64,000 nucleotides of DNA from Blastococcus saxobsidens. GTDB taxonomy: Bacteria > Actinomycetota > Actinomycetes > Mycobacteriales > Geodermatophilaceae. The stretch is from assembly GCF_002938435.1 (NCBI RefSeq), contig NZ_POQT01000010.1:49695-113694 (forward strand), in the 5' to 3' direction. A program made the translations under genes and the position numbers. Below are positions 12,106 to 23,315 of the stretch, in pieces (position 1 is the first letter of the stretch; the number at the start of each line of letters is the position of its first letter). Below the pieces are notes generated by a model. It worked only from the letters and a program-made list of their open reading frames with translations, was not told the origin of the DNA and made no database searches.

Positions 12106-12372
12106 GCGCACGAGGGCCTGCAGGAGCTGGGGCTGGAGCTCTTCGCCGCCGAGGAGCGCCGGCTGCCCGAGCTCACCACGGTGACGGTGCCCGACGGGGT
12201 GGACTCGGCGGCGGTGCGCAAGGAGCTGCTCGAGCGGTTCGACCTGGAGATCAGCGGGGGAGTGGGGGCCTACGCGGCCACCGTGTGGCGGATCGGGCTG
12301 ATGGGCCCCAACGCCGCGCCGGACGAGGTGGCGCTCGTCCTCGCGGCCCTGCGGGACGTCCTCGGCCGCTGA
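12106..12372 (+). pseudogene. Remnant of an alanine-glyoxylate/serine-pyruvate aminotransferase (C-terminus only)
   Basis: An open frame without a start codon reads HEGLQELGLELFAAEERRLP, then LTTVTVPDGVDSAAVRKELL, an ISGGVG stretch and VWRIGLMGPNA. That is the C-terminal small domain of alanine-glyoxylate-type class V aminotransferases, including the WRIGLMG signature. The rest of the enzyme (about 290 residues, with the PLP lysine) is absent: aspS ends only about 60 bases upstream. The frame is still intact to its stop, so the truncation is probably not ancient. A GTG at 12181 could express 63 residues, but nothing suggests function. Confidence 0.75.
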
Positions 12373-12378
12373 CCTCGC

Positions 12379-12450
12379 CGCGATCATCGGGTTGTGCTCG
12401 CGGGATTGGGCGCGCCGGCGCGTGTCGGTGGCAACAACTCGATGATCGCG
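12379..12450 (+). repeat. 72-nt palindromic intergenic repeat, copy 1
   Basis: Arms of 17 bases (12379-12395 and 12434-12450) pair with one mismatch around a 38-base GC-rich loop. A second copy of exactly the same length and orientation is at 13398-13469; arms and the end of the loop (GCGTGTC..TGGCA) are shared. This copy fills the gap between two convergent 3' ends and stops 3 bases before the stop codon of the DUF559-type gene. Confidence 0.85.
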
Positions 12451-12453
12451 GGA

Positions 12454-13320
12454 TCAGTGCCAGCCGCGTGAGAGCAGGGCCCGGCGTGCTCGGTCGACGA
12501 CCGTGCACTCCTGCAGGTGCCGCGCGGCGAATCGCAGCGTGAGCCACCCATCTGCCGCCATGAGCGAGTACCGGTCGATGTCGCGGCCGAACTGCTCCCG
12601 CTCCGCGTGCTGCCGACCCTCGTACTCGACCGCCACCTTCCACCGCGACCAGCCGATGTCCGCGTGGGCCACGGCGACCCCCCAGCGGTCGCGGATCGCC
12701 ACCTGCAGCTCGGGTTCGGGCAGGGCGCTCGACGTCAGCCAGTACCGGATCAGGCTCTCGGGGCGGGACATCGAGAGCGGTGACAGCAGTGCGGTGCATT
12801 CGCGGGCCCGGATGACGCCCCGGGCGCCGAGCGCCCGGGCGAGTCGCTCGTCGATGTCCTCACGTGCGGCGAGCCCGGCCCGCAGCAGCGAGTCGCCCAC
12901 GGCCACCAGCTCCTGAGGGGGGAGCCGAGCGGAGAGATCGAGGAAGGTCTGCGCGGGCGTGGTCAGCCGGAGGCCGGCCGTCTCCACGACGTCGGCCGTC
13001 GTGAGGTCCTTGCGGACCAGCACCTGGAGACCACGACGCTGCGGGAGCACGCTCCGCGGCGTCACCACGGCCTGCACCGAGCGAGCCGGTGCAACGGGAG
13101 CACCCCAGAGCTGAGCGGCGGTCGTCAGCCCGAACGCCGCGTCCCGTGGGAGGACCCGCGCCCACGCCGCACAACGCTCGGCGAGTGTCGGTTCGACGGC
13201 CGATGAGAGGTAGAGGCCGCGCCCCAGCCGGATGCCGTCATGAGCGATCTGCCGCCGGGAGACGCCGCGGTCGCGCGCCTCGTCCCAGGTGTAGCTCGGG
13301 CCAAGTTCCACACCGTCCAT
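12454..13320 (-). CDS. DUF559-type endonuclease-like protein with AbiEi-like N-terminus
   Basis: A 288-residue protein. The N-terminal part (YTWDEARDRGVSRRQIAHDG, then GRGLYL) looks like the winged-helix domain of type IV antitoxin AbiEi-like proteins. The C-terminal part, with VAVEYEGRQHAEREQFGRD, resembles DUF559, a very-short-patch-repair-like nuclease fold; Glu and Asp/His residues that could bind metal are present. Such proteins are abundant in high-GC actinobacteria and their role is not established; no toxin partner is adjacent. The ATG at 13320 is chosen: upstream the frame is open but merely translates the repeat. The gene is bracketed by two direct copies of the 72-nt palindrome. 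Confidence 0.72.
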   Translation of the reverse strand: MDGVELGPSYTWDEARDRGVSRRQIAHDGIRLGRGLYLSSAVEPTLAERCAAWARVLPRDAAFGLTTAAQLWGAPVAPARSVQAVVTPRSVLPQRRGLQVLVRKDLTTADVVETAGLRLTTPAQTFLDLSARLPPQELVAVGDSLLRAGLAAREDIDERLARALGARGVIRARECTALLSPLSMSRPESLIRYWLTSSALPEPELQVAIRDRWGVAVAHADIGWSRWKVAVEYEGRQHAEREQFGRDIDRYSLMAADGWLTLRFAARHLQECTVVDRARRALLSRGWH

Positions 13321-13397
13321 GCGCCCGACGGTCGGGGCGAGTCGCCCTCGATGGGGCCCGACGCCACCAACTGTGGACGCTCGGAGTGGCTGTGGAC

Positions 13398-13469
13398 CGC
13401 GATCATCGAGTTGTGCGGGCACCCGTCGGCGCGTCCCCGCGTGTCCCTGGCAAGAACTCGATGATCGCG
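13398..13469 (+). repeat. 72-nt palindromic intergenic repeat, copy 2
   Basis: Arms 13398-13412 and 13455-13469 pair perfectly over 15 bases, with a loop region the same length as copy 1. It lies between the 5' end of the DUF559-type gene and the 3' end of the aldo/keto reductase gene, 11 bases from the latter's stop codon. Confidence 0.85.
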
Positions 13470-13480
13470 GGGGAGGAGGG

Positions 13481-14338
13481 TCAGGCGTTCAACCGGGCCA
13501 GCTGCTCGGGGGAGAGCTCGAGGTCGGCGGCCGCGGCTGAGTCCGTGATCGAGGCCGCCCGCGAGGCCCCGGGGATCGGGACGACCGTGTCGGCCTGCGC
13601 CAGGTGCCAGGCCAGCGCCACCCGGTAGACCGACACCCCGAGCTCCTCGGCCACCTCGGCGAACGCCGGCGCGGTCGAGTCCAGCGAGCCGGCCGCGCCC
13701 ACCCCGCCGAAGGGGCTCCACGGGAGGAACGCCAGTCCGTGCGCCGCGCAGTGCGCCAGCTCGTCGGCGGAGGACCGCCAGCCGGGGGAGAACTGGTTCT
13801 GCACGCTGACCAGCGCCTCGCCGACGATCGCCCGGGCCGCGTCGATCTGCGCGACGTCGGCGTTGGAGATCCCGACCATGCGCACCAGCCCGGCATCGGC
13901 CAGCTGCCGCAGCGCGCCCATCGAGTCCTCCCAGGGCGTCGCCGGGTCCGGCCGGTGGAACTGGTAGAGCCCGATGGCGTCCACCCCCAGCCGGCGCAGC
14001 GACGCCTCGCAGGCGCGCCGCAGGTGGGCCGGCGACCCGTTCAGCTCCCAGTCGGTGCCGCGGCGGGTGTGCCCGCCCTTGGTGGCCACCAGCACCGACG
14101 ACGGATCGCCGCCGTAGGAGCGCAGCGCCGCGGCGACGAGCGACTCGTTGTGCCCGAACTCCGCCTCGTCCCGGGAGTAGGCGTCGGCCGTGTCGATCAG
14201 CGTGACGCCGGCGTCCAGGGCGGCGTGCACCACGCCGACCGCGTCGTCGTCGGACGGCCGCGGCTCCTTGGTCGACAGGGGCATCGCGCCCAGTCCGATG
14301 GCGCTGACCGTCATGTCCCCGATGCATCGCTGCTGCAC
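13481..14338 (-). CDS. Aldo/keto reductase family protein
   Basis: A 285-residue NADPH-dependent oxidoreductase. Diagnostic segments are [12 protein letters not shown] near the N-terminus, [20 protein letters not shown] with the catalytic Asp and Tyr, [11 protein letters not shown] with the Lys, and [13 protein letters not shown] for NADP binding. It is only distantly similar to the other reductase at 9260-10243, so it is not a recent duplicate. Start is ATG at 14338; the divergent rarA gene begins only 35 bases away, so promoters must overlap. Substrate unknown. Confidence 0.87.
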   Translation of the reverse strand: MQQRCIGDMTVSAIGLGAMPLSTKEPRPSDDDAVGVVHAALDAGVTLIDTADAYSRDEAEFGHNESLVAAALRSYGGDPSSVLVATKGGHTRRGTDWELNGSPAHLRRACEASLRRLGVDAIGLYQFHRPDPATPWEDSMGALRQLADAGLVRMVGISNADVAQIDAARAIVGEALVSVQNQFSPGWRSSADELAHCAAHGLAFLPWSPFGGVGAAGSLDSTAPAFAEVAEELGVSVYRVALAWHLAQADTVVPIPGASRAASITDSAAAADLELSPEQLARLNA

Positions 14339-14359
14339 GGCCCTGTCGTGCCCCGCGGG

Positions 14360-14365
14360 TAGCGT
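14360..14365 (+). promoter_or_regulatory. -10 box of a probable leaderless promoter for rarA
   Basis: TAGCGT ends 8 bases before the rarA GTG and no ribosome binding site lies between. The whole divergent intergenic space is 35 bases. Confidence 0.45.
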
Positions 14366-14373
14366 CGGGAACC

Positions 14374-15711
14374 GTGACCTCGCTGTTCGACCCCGCGCCG
14401 GACGAGGACGGCGCGCCCGCGCTCGACCCCGGTGCGCCGCTCGCGGTCCGCATGCGACCGCGCAGCCTCGACGAGGTCGTCGGCCAGCAGCACCTGCTGG
14501 GCCCGCGCGCGCCGCTGCGGCGGCTGGTGGAGTCCGACGAACCGATGTCGCTGGTCCTCTACGGCCCCCCCGGCACCGGCAAGACCACCCTCGCCCACGT
14601 CATCTCGCTGGCCACCAAGCGGCAGTTCGTGCAGCTGTCGGCGCTCGACTCCGGGGTCAAGGAGGTCCGGGCGGTCATCTCCAGCGCCAAGCGCGAGCTC
14701 ACCTTCTCCGGTCGCCGCACGGTCCTGTTCATCGACGAGGTGCACCGCTTCTCCAAGACGCAGCAGGACAGCCTGCTGTCGGCGGTCGAGGACCGGATCG
14801 TCAGCCTCATCGCGGCCACCACGGAGAACCCGTTCTTCTCCGTGGTCAGCCCGCTGCTGTCGCGCAGCCTCGTGCTCGCGCTGCAGCCGCTGTCCGACGA
14901 CGACGTCCGCACGCTGCTGCGCCGGGCGCTGGCCAGCGAGCGCGGGCTGGACGGTGAGTTCACGCTCACCGACGAGGCCGAGGAGCACCTCATCCGGATC
15001 GCCGGCGGCGACGGGCGCAAGTCGCTGACCGCGCTGGAGTCCGGCGCGGGGGCGGCCCGGGCCGTCGGCGCGACCGAGATCGACCTCGCCACGCTGGAGA
15101 CGGCGGTGGCGCAGGCCGCGGTCCGCTACGACCGGCAGGGCGACATGCACTACGACGTCGCCAGCGCGCTGATCAAGAGCATCCGGGGCAGCGACGTCGA
15201 CGCCGCCCTGCACTACCTGGCCCGCATGGTCGAGGCGGGGGAGGACCCGCGGTTCATCGCGCGGCGGCTGGTCATCTCCGCCAGCGAGGACATCGGGATG
15301 GCCGACCCGACCGCCCTGCTGACCGCCGTCGCCGCCGCCGACGCGGTGGCCTTCATCGGGATGCCCGAGGGCCACTTCCCGCTGGCGCAGGCCGTCGTGC
15401 ACCTCGCCACGGCCCCCAAGTCCAACGCGGTCACCGCCGCGATGGGGGAGTCGGTGGCCGACGTGCGGGCCGGCCTGGGCGGCCCGGTGCCGCCCGGCCT
15501 GCGCGACGCCCACTACGGCGGGGCGAAGAAGCTCGGGCACGGCAAGACCTACGTCTACCCGCACTCCCACCCCGACGGCGTCGTCTCGCAGCAGTACCCG
15601 CCCGACGCCCTGGTGGGCAAGGACTACTACCGGCCGACCAACCGCGGCGCGGAGGCGCGGCTGGGCGAGCGGCTGGCCAAGCTGCGCGCGATCATCCGCC
15701 GGACCCGCTGA
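14374..15711 (+). CDS. rarA: Replication-associated recombination protein RarA (AAA ATPase)
   Basis: RarA/MgsA acts at stalled replication forks and is related to clamp-loader ATPases. The 445-residue protein has the N-terminal [20 protein letters not shown], Walker A ([11 protein letters not shown], from about residue 63), Walker B ([16 protein letters not shown]), sensor I ([11 protein letters not shown]), and the C-terminal tetramerisation region with [17 protein letters not shown] and [11 protein letters not shown]. Length and motifs match the family. It precedes two small genes and alaS, a common actinobacterial order. Confidence 0.95.
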   Translation: MTSLFDPAPDEDGAPALDPGAPLAVRMRPRSLDEVVGQQHLLGPRAPLRRLVESDEPMSLVLYGPPGTGKTTLAHVISLATKRQFVQLSALDSGVKEVRAVISSAKRELTFSGRRTVLFIDEVHRFSKTQQDSLLSAVEDRIVSLIAATTENPFFSVVSPLLSRSLVLALQPLSDDDVRTLLRRALASERGLDGEFTLTDEAEEHLIRIAGGDGRKSLTALESGAGAARAVGATEIDLATLETAVAQAAVRYDRQGDMHYDVASALIKSIRGSDVDAALHYLARMVEAGEDPRFIARRLVISASEDIGMADPTALLTAVAAADAVAFIGMPEGHFPLAQAVVHLATAPKSNAVTAAMGESVADVRAGLGGPVPPGLRDAHYGGAKKLGHGKTYVYPHSHPDGVVSQQYPPDALVGKDYYRPTNRGAEARLGERLAKLRAIIRRTR

Positions 15712-15750
15712 CCTCCCGGCGGGGGACGGACGTCGGCAGGTGGCCGCGAC

Positions 15751-15756
15751 TAGTGT
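15751..15756 (+). promoter_or_regulatory. Possible -10 box ahead of the DUF948 gene
   Basis: TAGTGT fits TANNNT and lies 54 bases before the GTG start, which is preceded by ACAGGAGCA as ribosome site. No clear -35 element. Confidence 0.35.
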
Positions 15757-15810
15757 GACGAGGCCGGAACGTCGCTCCCGGCGCTGAATCCCCCGAGAAC
15801 AGGAGCACGC

Positions 15811-16236
15811 GTGTCCGTAGGAGAGATCGCCGGGCTGATCGCAGCCGGCGCCCTGGTGCTGCTGGTGGTGCTGGTGGCCGTGCCGCTGCTCAAGCTCGGC
15901 CGGACGCTCGACGAGGCCACCCTGACCATCCGCCAGGTGCGCGAGCAGAGCGCGCCGATCCTCAGCCAGGCCGGCACCACGGTCGCGCACGTGAACAGCA
16001 ACCTGGAGCGGGTCGACGACATCACCGGCAACGCCGCGAACGTCTCCAGCAACGTCGCCGCGCTCACCAGCGTGGTCGCCGCGACCCTGGGCAGCCCGCT
16101 GATCAAGGTCGCCGCGTTCAGCTACGGCGTGCGCAGCGCCACCAAGAAGAAGCGGGAGGGGCAGGCCCTGGCCGACGCCGCCCGCCGCGACAGGGAGGCG
16201 CGTCGTTCCCGCCGCGCCGCCCGGCGGGCCGCCTGA
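15811..16236 (+). CDS. DUF948 domain-containing membrane protein
   Basis: A 141-residue protein with one N-terminal membrane helix (about residues 5-27, IAGLIAAGALVLLVVLVAVP) followed by a helical, probably coiled-coil region (RTLDEATLTIRQVREQSAPI) and a very basic C-terminus (REARRSRRAARRAA). This is the layout of DUF948 proteins, which often precede alaS in actinobacteria. Function is unknown. It overlaps the next small gene by one base (TGATG). Confidence 0.85.
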   Translation: MSVGEIAGLIAAGALVLLVVLVAVPLLKLGRTLDEATLTIRQVREQSAPILSQAGTTVAHVNSNLERVDDITGNAANVSSNVAALTSVVAATLGSPLIKVAAFSYGVRSATKKKREGQALADAARRDREARRSRRAARRAA

Positions 16237-16520
16237 TGCGCCGGCTGTTCTGGCTGGCGATGGGCGTGACGATCGGCGTACTGGTCGTGCGCAAGCTGTC
16301 CGCCGCCGCCGAGAAGATGACCCCGGCCGGCATCGGCGCCTCCATCGCCGACGGTCTGCGCGACCTCGCCGACGCCATCGGCGACTTCGGTGCCGACGTC
16401 CGCGAGGCCATGTCCGAGCGCGAGCAGGAGCTGCGTGCGGGCACCGGCCTGGACGCGCCGCTGCCCGATGCGGGCGACGCCGCCGCCCTGCGCCGCGGCG
16501 CCCACGCCGCCGACTCCTGA
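16236..16520 (+). CDS. Small membrane-associated protein, DUF6167 family
   Basis: A 94-residue protein starting MRRLFWLAMGVTIGVLVVRK, a short membrane anchor, then LSAAAEKMTPAGI and an amphipathic helical region. It matches what I recall of the DUF6167 family that sits between DUF948 and alaS. Function unknown. Its ATG overlaps the preceding stop, so the pair is translated together and may form one membrane-associated unit. Confidence 0.8.
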   Translation: MRRLFWLAMGVTIGVLVVRKLSAAAEKMTPAGIGASIADGLRDLADAIGDFGADVREAMSEREQELRAGTGLDAPLPDAGDAAALRRGAHAADS

Positions 16521-16528
16521 TCCATCGG

Positions 16529-16552
16529 CCGGGACGGCCCGCGTCGTCCCGG
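16529..16552 (+). other. Hairpin in the gap before alaS
   Basis: CCGGGAC (16529-16535) pairs with GTCCCGG (16546-16552) around a 10-base loop, between the small gene and alaS. It could be a weak terminator or a leader hairpin. It has none of the features of a T-box. Confidence 0.35.
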
Positions 16553-16577
16553 TCCCGTCGAACCGAGTAGATCGCTG

Positions 16578-19252
<2,675 letters not shown>

Positions 19253-19256
<4 letters not shown>

Positions 19257-19942
19257 CCAACGTGTCCGACACCGAGTACAACCCCGAGGACACCGGCCCG
19301 GTCGGCAAGCGCCGCCGGGAGCTGCCGGCCGTGCCGCCGGCGCGGCCGCGCACGCCCGGGTCCACCGGTGAGCAGCCGACGTACCACCCGACCACGGAGA
19401 TCGACCTCAGCCAGGGGTTCCCGCCGGTCAAGCACGAGACCACCGAGATCGACCTCAGCGGCGGCTGGCCGCAGCACCTCAAGGTGCCGCCGCGGCGTCC
19501 CGGTGCCGGCCCGGCCCGAGGGCGCGTGCTCGGCATCGACGTCGGCACCGTCCGGATCGGGCTGGCGCTGTCGGACCCGACCGGCACGCTCGCCAGCCCG
19601 CTGGAGACCCTCCGGCGGGCGAAGGACGGATCCGATCTGGACCGTCTCGTCAGGCTCGTCGTGGAACACGAGGTGACCGAGGTGGTGGTGGGAGAGCCGA
19701 GGCATCTGTCAGGTGCGTCAGGCGCCTCCGCCGTCGATGCGGGCAACTACGCTCAGGAACTGGCCGACCGCATAGCGGATGTGCCGGTCCACATGATCGA
19801 CGAGAGGCTCTCCACCGTGACCGCAGCCAGTCACCTCCGCGAGGGTGGCATCGACAGCCGCCGATCGCGCCCGGTGATCGACCAGGCGGCCGCCGTGGTC
19901 ATCCTGCAGCAGTACCTCGACAGCCGGCGGGCGCCCACGTGA
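19253..19942 (+). CDS. ruvX: Putative pre-16S rRNA nuclease RuvX/YqgF with a long N-terminal extension
   Basis: The C-terminal 140 residues are a standard RuvX domain: RVLGIDVGTVRIGLALSDP, VVVGEPRHLSG, VHMIDERLSTVTA and an RRSRPVIDQAAAVVILQ segment with RNase H-like acidic residues. RuvX is implicated in 16S rRNA 5'-end maturation. Ahead of it lie about 90 extra residues, Pro-rich, with the motif TTEIDLS followed by Gly and Phe/Trp-Pro occurring twice (near residues 46 and 63). The extension is kept because the GTG overlaps the alaS stop (GTGA) and codon use stays normal. A GTG at 19527 would give the short canonical protein. Confidence 0.88.
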
Positions 19943-21759
19943 GCGCGCCCGGCGGGCCGCCGCGCCGGGGGAGGCACTCCTCCGACGACCGAACCGGTGG
20001 AGTGCCCGCGTCCTCCTGGACGACTCCGGGCGCCCCCACCGGGGGCAGCTACCCGCCGGGCTCGCCCCTGCATCCGCCGCACCGTCCCGTCGACCGCCCG
20101 GGCGTTCCCCGCTCCCGGTCCGGGACCATCGACCGCGGCGCCGACCACACCGGACCGCTCGTCGAGCCCTCCTGGTGGTCCTACGGTTCGACCGACCACC
20201 CGGACCACCCCGGCGCCCCCGCCCGGTCCGACGACGGGCACGGCTTCGGCCGCCAGCACCCCTCGGCGCCGCTGCCCCCGATGCCCACCGGCGCGTGGGA
20301 CCGGCTCGCCGCCCGGGCGGGCGCCGGCGACGACGAACCCACCGTGGCCACGCCCCGGCTCGGCAGCGGTCGAGACGACCACTCCTCCGCCGGCGACGTG
20401 CAGCCCGCGGACGACTTCCGGTGGTGGGAGGAGCAGACCGGCGGCCTCGAGGTCATCGGCGCCAACGTCGACGAGCCGACCCCGCGCCGTCGCGGGCTCC
20501 TGCGGGGACGGCGGAGCGCTCCCACCACGACCGACCAGCCCGAGACCGAGGCGATGCCCGCCGTCGCCCCCGTGGCCCCGGCCGCGGCGGTGCCCGAGGC
20601 GGACCCGGTCCACGAGGAGCAGGCCCTGGCCGCCGAGCCGGTCGGCCCCCTGACCGACGACGAGATCCCGGTCGCCCCCTACGACCCGCGCAGCGACCGG
20701 CAGCGCCGTCGTCGGCGCCGGCGTCCGTTCGCCGTCGCGTTCGCGCTGCTCGTGCTCGGCGGCATCATCGCCGGCATCGTCTTCGGCGGCCAGCAGCTGT
20801 TCTCCCTCCTGGACCCCACCTCGCGCGACTACACCGGGAGCGGGTCCGGCAGCGTCGACATCCGGGTGAACCAGGGCGACACCCTCAGCGACATCGCCGG
20901 CACGCTCGAGGGCGCCGACGTCATCGCCTCGACCGGGCCCTTCGTCAGCGCCGCCAAGGACAACCCCGCGGCCACCGGCATCCAGCCGGGCGTGTACTCG
21001 CTGCGCCTGCAGATGAGCGGTCAGGCGGCGCTCGACGCGCTGCTGGAGCCGGCCTCCCGGCAGGTGTCGCGCGTGACCGTCCCGGAGGGCTTCACCGTGG
21101 AGCGGGTGCTCGCGCGCCTCGCCGAGCAGACCGGCACCCCACTGGAGGAGTTGCAGGCCGCGGCCGCTCCCGGCGCGCTCGAGCTGCCCGCCTACGCGGG
21201 CGGTCAGCTGGAGGGCTACCTCTTCCCGGCCACGTACGCCTTCGAGCCCGGGACCACGCCGCAGCAGATGCTGCAGGAGATGGTCGACACGTTCACCGAG
21301 GTCGCGGGCCGTCTCCGGTTGGAGGAGCGCGCCGCCGCCCTGGGCCGCACCCCGGCCGAGCTGGTGACGGTGGCCTCGATGATCCAGTCGGAGACGCGAC
21401 TGGACAGCGAGCGGGCGGACGTCGCGCAGGTCGTCTACAACCGGCTGGCACAGGGCATCCCGCTCGGCATCGACGCGACGCTGGCCTACGGGCTGAAGAA
21501 GAGCGGCAACGACCTGACCGTCACGGACCTGAGGACCGACGGGCCGTACAACACCCGCACCCGCCAGGGCCTGCCGCCGACACCCATCAGCTCTCCGGGG
21601 GAGAGCAGCCTGGAGGCCGCGCTGGTCCCGACCACCGGGGACCTCCTGTACTACGTGCTGGCGGACGAGGACGGCTCGCACTTCTTCACCAGCGACTACG
21701 CGGAGTTCCAGCAGGCACGCCAGCGGTGTGCCGACGCCGGTCTCGGATGCGGTGGCTGA
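19939..21759 (+). CDS. mltG: Endolytic murein transglycosylase MltG
   Basis: MltG cleaves nascent peptidoglycan strands and limits glycan length. The 606-residue protein has a long, disordered, Pro/Asp/Arg-rich cytoplasmic part (about residues 1-260), one membrane helix (AVAFALLVLGGIIAGIVFG, about 265-284), then an extracytoplasmic LysM-like region (VNQGDTLSDIAGTL) and the YceG domain. The catalytic Glu is expected at about residue 485 in ASMIQSETRLDSE; PYNTRTRQGLPPTPIS is also conserved. The GTG start overlaps the ruvX stop. The large cytoplasmic part is typical of actinobacterial MltG. Confidence 0.94.
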   Translation: MSAPGGPPRRGRHSSDDRTGGVPASSWTTPGAPTGGSYPPGSPLHPPHRPVDRPGVPRSRSGTIDRGADHTGPLVEPSWWSYGSTDHPDHPGAPARSDDGHGFGRQHPSAPLPPMPTGAWDRLAARAGAGDDEPTVATPRLGSGRDDHSSAGDVQPADDFRWWEEQTGGLEVIGANVDEPTPRRRGLLRGRRSAPTTTDQPETEAMPAVAPVAPAAAVPEADPVHEEQALAAEPVGPLTDDEIPVAPYDPRSDRQRRRRRRRPFAVAFALLVLGGIIAGIVFGGQQLFSLLDPTSRDYTGSGSGSVDIRVNQGDTLSDIAGTLEGADVIASTGPFVSAAKDNPAATGIQPGVYSLRLQMSGQAALDALLEPASRQVSRVTVPEGFTVERVLARLAEQTGTPLEELQAAAAPGALELPAYAGGQLEGYLFPATYAFEPGTTPQQMLQEMVDTFTEVAGRLRLEERAAALGRTPAELVTVASMIQSETRLDSERADVAQVVYNRLAQGIPLGIDATLAYGLKKSGNDLTVTDLRTDGPYNTRTRQGLPPTPISSPGESSLEAALVPTTGDLLYYVLADEDGSHFFTSDYAEFQQARQRCADAGLGCGG

Positions 21760-22570
21760 GCCGCGCCGACGGGCGGCCGTCCTCGGCCGGCCGGTGTCCC
21801 ACTCGCTCTCCCCGCTGCTGCACCGTGCCGCCTACGCGGCCCTCGGGTTGAGCGACTGGACCTACGACGCCCTGGACGTCGGGGCCGAGGACCTGCCGGA
21901 CCTCCTGGCCGGCCTCGGCCCGGAGTGGCGCGGGTTCTCGGTGACCATGCCGTGCAAGCAGGCAGCGGTCGCGGTGGCCGACACGGTGCAGCCGCTGCCG
22001 GGCCTGCTCCGGGCGGCCAACACCCTGGTCCGCACCGGGAGCGGTTGGCGCGCGGAGAACACCGACGTGACCGGCATCGGCATGGCGCTGCAGCTGGCCG
22101 GCGTCGAGGAGGCGCCGCACGCGGCCGTGCTCGGCGCGGGGGGCACGGCGACCGCCGCGGTGGTCGCGCTGGCCTCCCTGGGCGCCCGGCAGGTCGACGT
22201 CGTCGTGCGGGAGCCCCGCCGGGCCGGCGAGGTGACCCGGGTCCTCGAGGCGCTCGACGTGGAGGCGAGGGTCCTCCCGCTGGACGGCAGCGCGGTTCCC
22301 GCCCCGGTGGTGGTGAGCACCGTGCCCGTCGCCGGGCAGCCCGCCGTCGCGGGGCTGGACTGGCGGGCCGGTCAGACGGTGCTCGACGTGCTGTACGCCC
22401 CGTGGCCCACGCCGCTGGCCGAACGGGTCACCGCCGCCGGCGGAACGGTGATCAGCGGCCTCGAGGTGCTCTTCTGGCAGGCCACCGAGCAGGTGGAGCT
22501 GATGACCGGTGACGCCGCGCCGATCGGCGCCATGCGGGCCGCGCTGGACGCGGCGCTCGCCGCACGCTGA
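21752..22570 (+). CDS. aroE: Shikimate dehydrogenase
   Basis: NADPH-dependent reduction of 3-dehydroshikimate in aromatic amino acid synthesis. The substrate-binding motif SHSLSPLLH is at residues 16-24, the catalytic Lys69 lies in SVTMPCKQ, Asp105 in ENTDVTGIG, and the dinucleotide site is VLGAGGTATAAV. The usual His of the family's TMPHK-type motif is Cys here. A GTG at 21728 would add eight residues and overlap mltG further; 21752 gives the commoner N-terminus. No strong ribosome site precedes either, so translation is likely coupled to mltG. Confidence 0.92.
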   Translation: MAEPRRRAAVLGRPVSHSLSPLLHRAAYAALGLSDWTYDALDVGAEDLPDLLAGLGPEWRGFSVTMPCKQAAVAVADTVQPLPGLLRAANTLVRTGSGWRAENTDVTGIGMALQLAGVEEAPHAAVLGAGGTATAAVVALASLGARQVDVVVREPRRAGEVTRVLEALDVEARVLPLDGSAVPAPVVVSTVPVAGQPAVAGLDWRAGQTVLDVLYAPWPTPLAERVTAAGGTVISGLEVLFWQATEQVELMTGDAAPIGAMRAALDAALAAR

Positions 22571-22578
22571 CCGGCGCG

Positions 22579-23244
22579 GTGGACGTCTCGCGCCCGGTCC
22601 TGGCCGGGATCGCGGTGGTCGTCGGGCTGGTGCTGGGCCCGTGCTGCGCGCGGGTCGCCGCGCGCCTCGCCACGAGGGACGCCACGGCCCGCTCGACCCC
22701 GTTGCGCGACGCGCTGGTCGGCGCGCTGACCGCGGGGCTGCTGTGCGCCGCGGCGCTGCTCGGCGGAGTCCGGCCGCTCACGGCCGGACTCGCCTGGGTG
22801 GCGGCCGCGGCCGTCGTGCTGGGCGCCGTCGACCTCACCGCGCACCGGCTGCCCGACCGCGTCCTCCTCCCGGCGGCCGCGGCGTTCACCGCGGCCCTGC
22901 TCGCCGACGCCGCCGTGCTCGGGACGTGGGGAGCGCTGGCGCGCGGGGCGCTCGCCGGGGGGCTGCTGTACCTGGTCGCCGCGGCCGCGGCCGCGGTCTC
23001 CCCGGCGGCGCTGGGCTACGGCGACGTCAAGCTCCTCGCGCTGCTGGGCCTGGTGCTCGGCTGGTTCGGCTGGGGCGTGCTGATCGCCGGGCTCTTCCTC
23101 GGGCTGCTGCTCGGCACCGTCGTCTCGGTGGTGCTGGTCGCGACCCGGCGGGCGAGCTGGCGCAGCACCGTGCCCCTCGGGCCGCCGCTGCTGGCCGGCG
23201 CCGTCCTGGCGCTGGCGGTCGGGGGCGTCCCGCCCCTTCCATGA
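22579..23244 (+). CDS. Type IV prepilin peptidase-like A24 protease
   Basis: A 221-residue polytopic membrane protein with about seven hydrophobic segments. The two aspartates of A24 aspartic proteases are present: one in LGAVDLTAHRLPDR, the other in the GxGD signature ALGYGDVKLLALLG. There is no N-terminal methyltransferase domain with its Cys pairs, so it resembles the short CpaA/TadV-type or single-domain prepilin peptidases. It would cleave prepilin-like leader peptides, but no pilin genes are in the window. It lies between aroE and aroC, as in other actinobacteria. Confidence 0.88.
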   Translation: MDVSRPVLAGIAVVVGLVLGPCCARVAARLATRDATARSTPLRDALVGALTAGLLCAAALLGGVRPLTAGLAWVAAAAVVLGAVDLTAHRLPDRVLLPAAAAFTAALLADAAVLGTWGALARGALAGGLLYLVAAAAAAVSPAALGYGDVKLLALLGLVLGWFGWGVLIAGLFLGLLLGTVVSVVLVATRRASWRSTVPLGPPLLAGAVLALAVGGVPPLP

Positions 23245-23312
23245 TGGAACGGCCCCGGTCCAGAGGCTCGCCCCGAGCTTGCGAGGGGGGAGGGGGACCG
23301 GGGTCCTCCTAC
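23243..23312 (-). repeat. About 70-nt structured intergenic repeat, copy A (minus orientation)
   Basis: On the minus strand it begins GTAGGAGGACC and ends GGCCGTTCCATC, the same ends as copy C at 55531-55601. The outer stem is CCCCGGTCC with GGACCGGGG (23253-23261 with 23295-23303), the inner stem CTCGC with GCGAG. It starts at the stop codon of the prepilin peptidase gene and fills nearly all the space to aroC. Confidence 0.8.
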
Positions 23313-23315
23313 TGG

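Noticed and set aside
12454..13320. Type IV toxin-antitoxin pair around the AbiEi-like domain
   Set aside because: No AbiEii-like nucleotidyltransferase gene is adjacent; the AbiEi-like part is fused to a DUF559 region instead.
13321..13422. N-terminal extension of the DUF559 protein reading into the palindrome
   Set aside because: The added 34 residues translate the repeat and non-coding sequence; a good ATG at 13320 gives the family-like start.
12379..13469. CRISPR array or IS element ends for the 72-nt repeats
   Set aside because: Only two copies about 1 kb apart, each internally palindromic, with a cellular gene and no transposase between; no target-site duplication could be recognised.
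9260..14338. The two aldo/keto reductase genes as a recent duplication
   Set aside because: Their proteins share only general family motifs and differ throughout, so they are old paralogues or independent acquisitions.
16521..16577. T-box leader for alaS
   Set aside because: The gap is 57 bases, too short for a T-box, and lacks the conserved TGG-bearing bulge sequence; only one simple hairpin is present.
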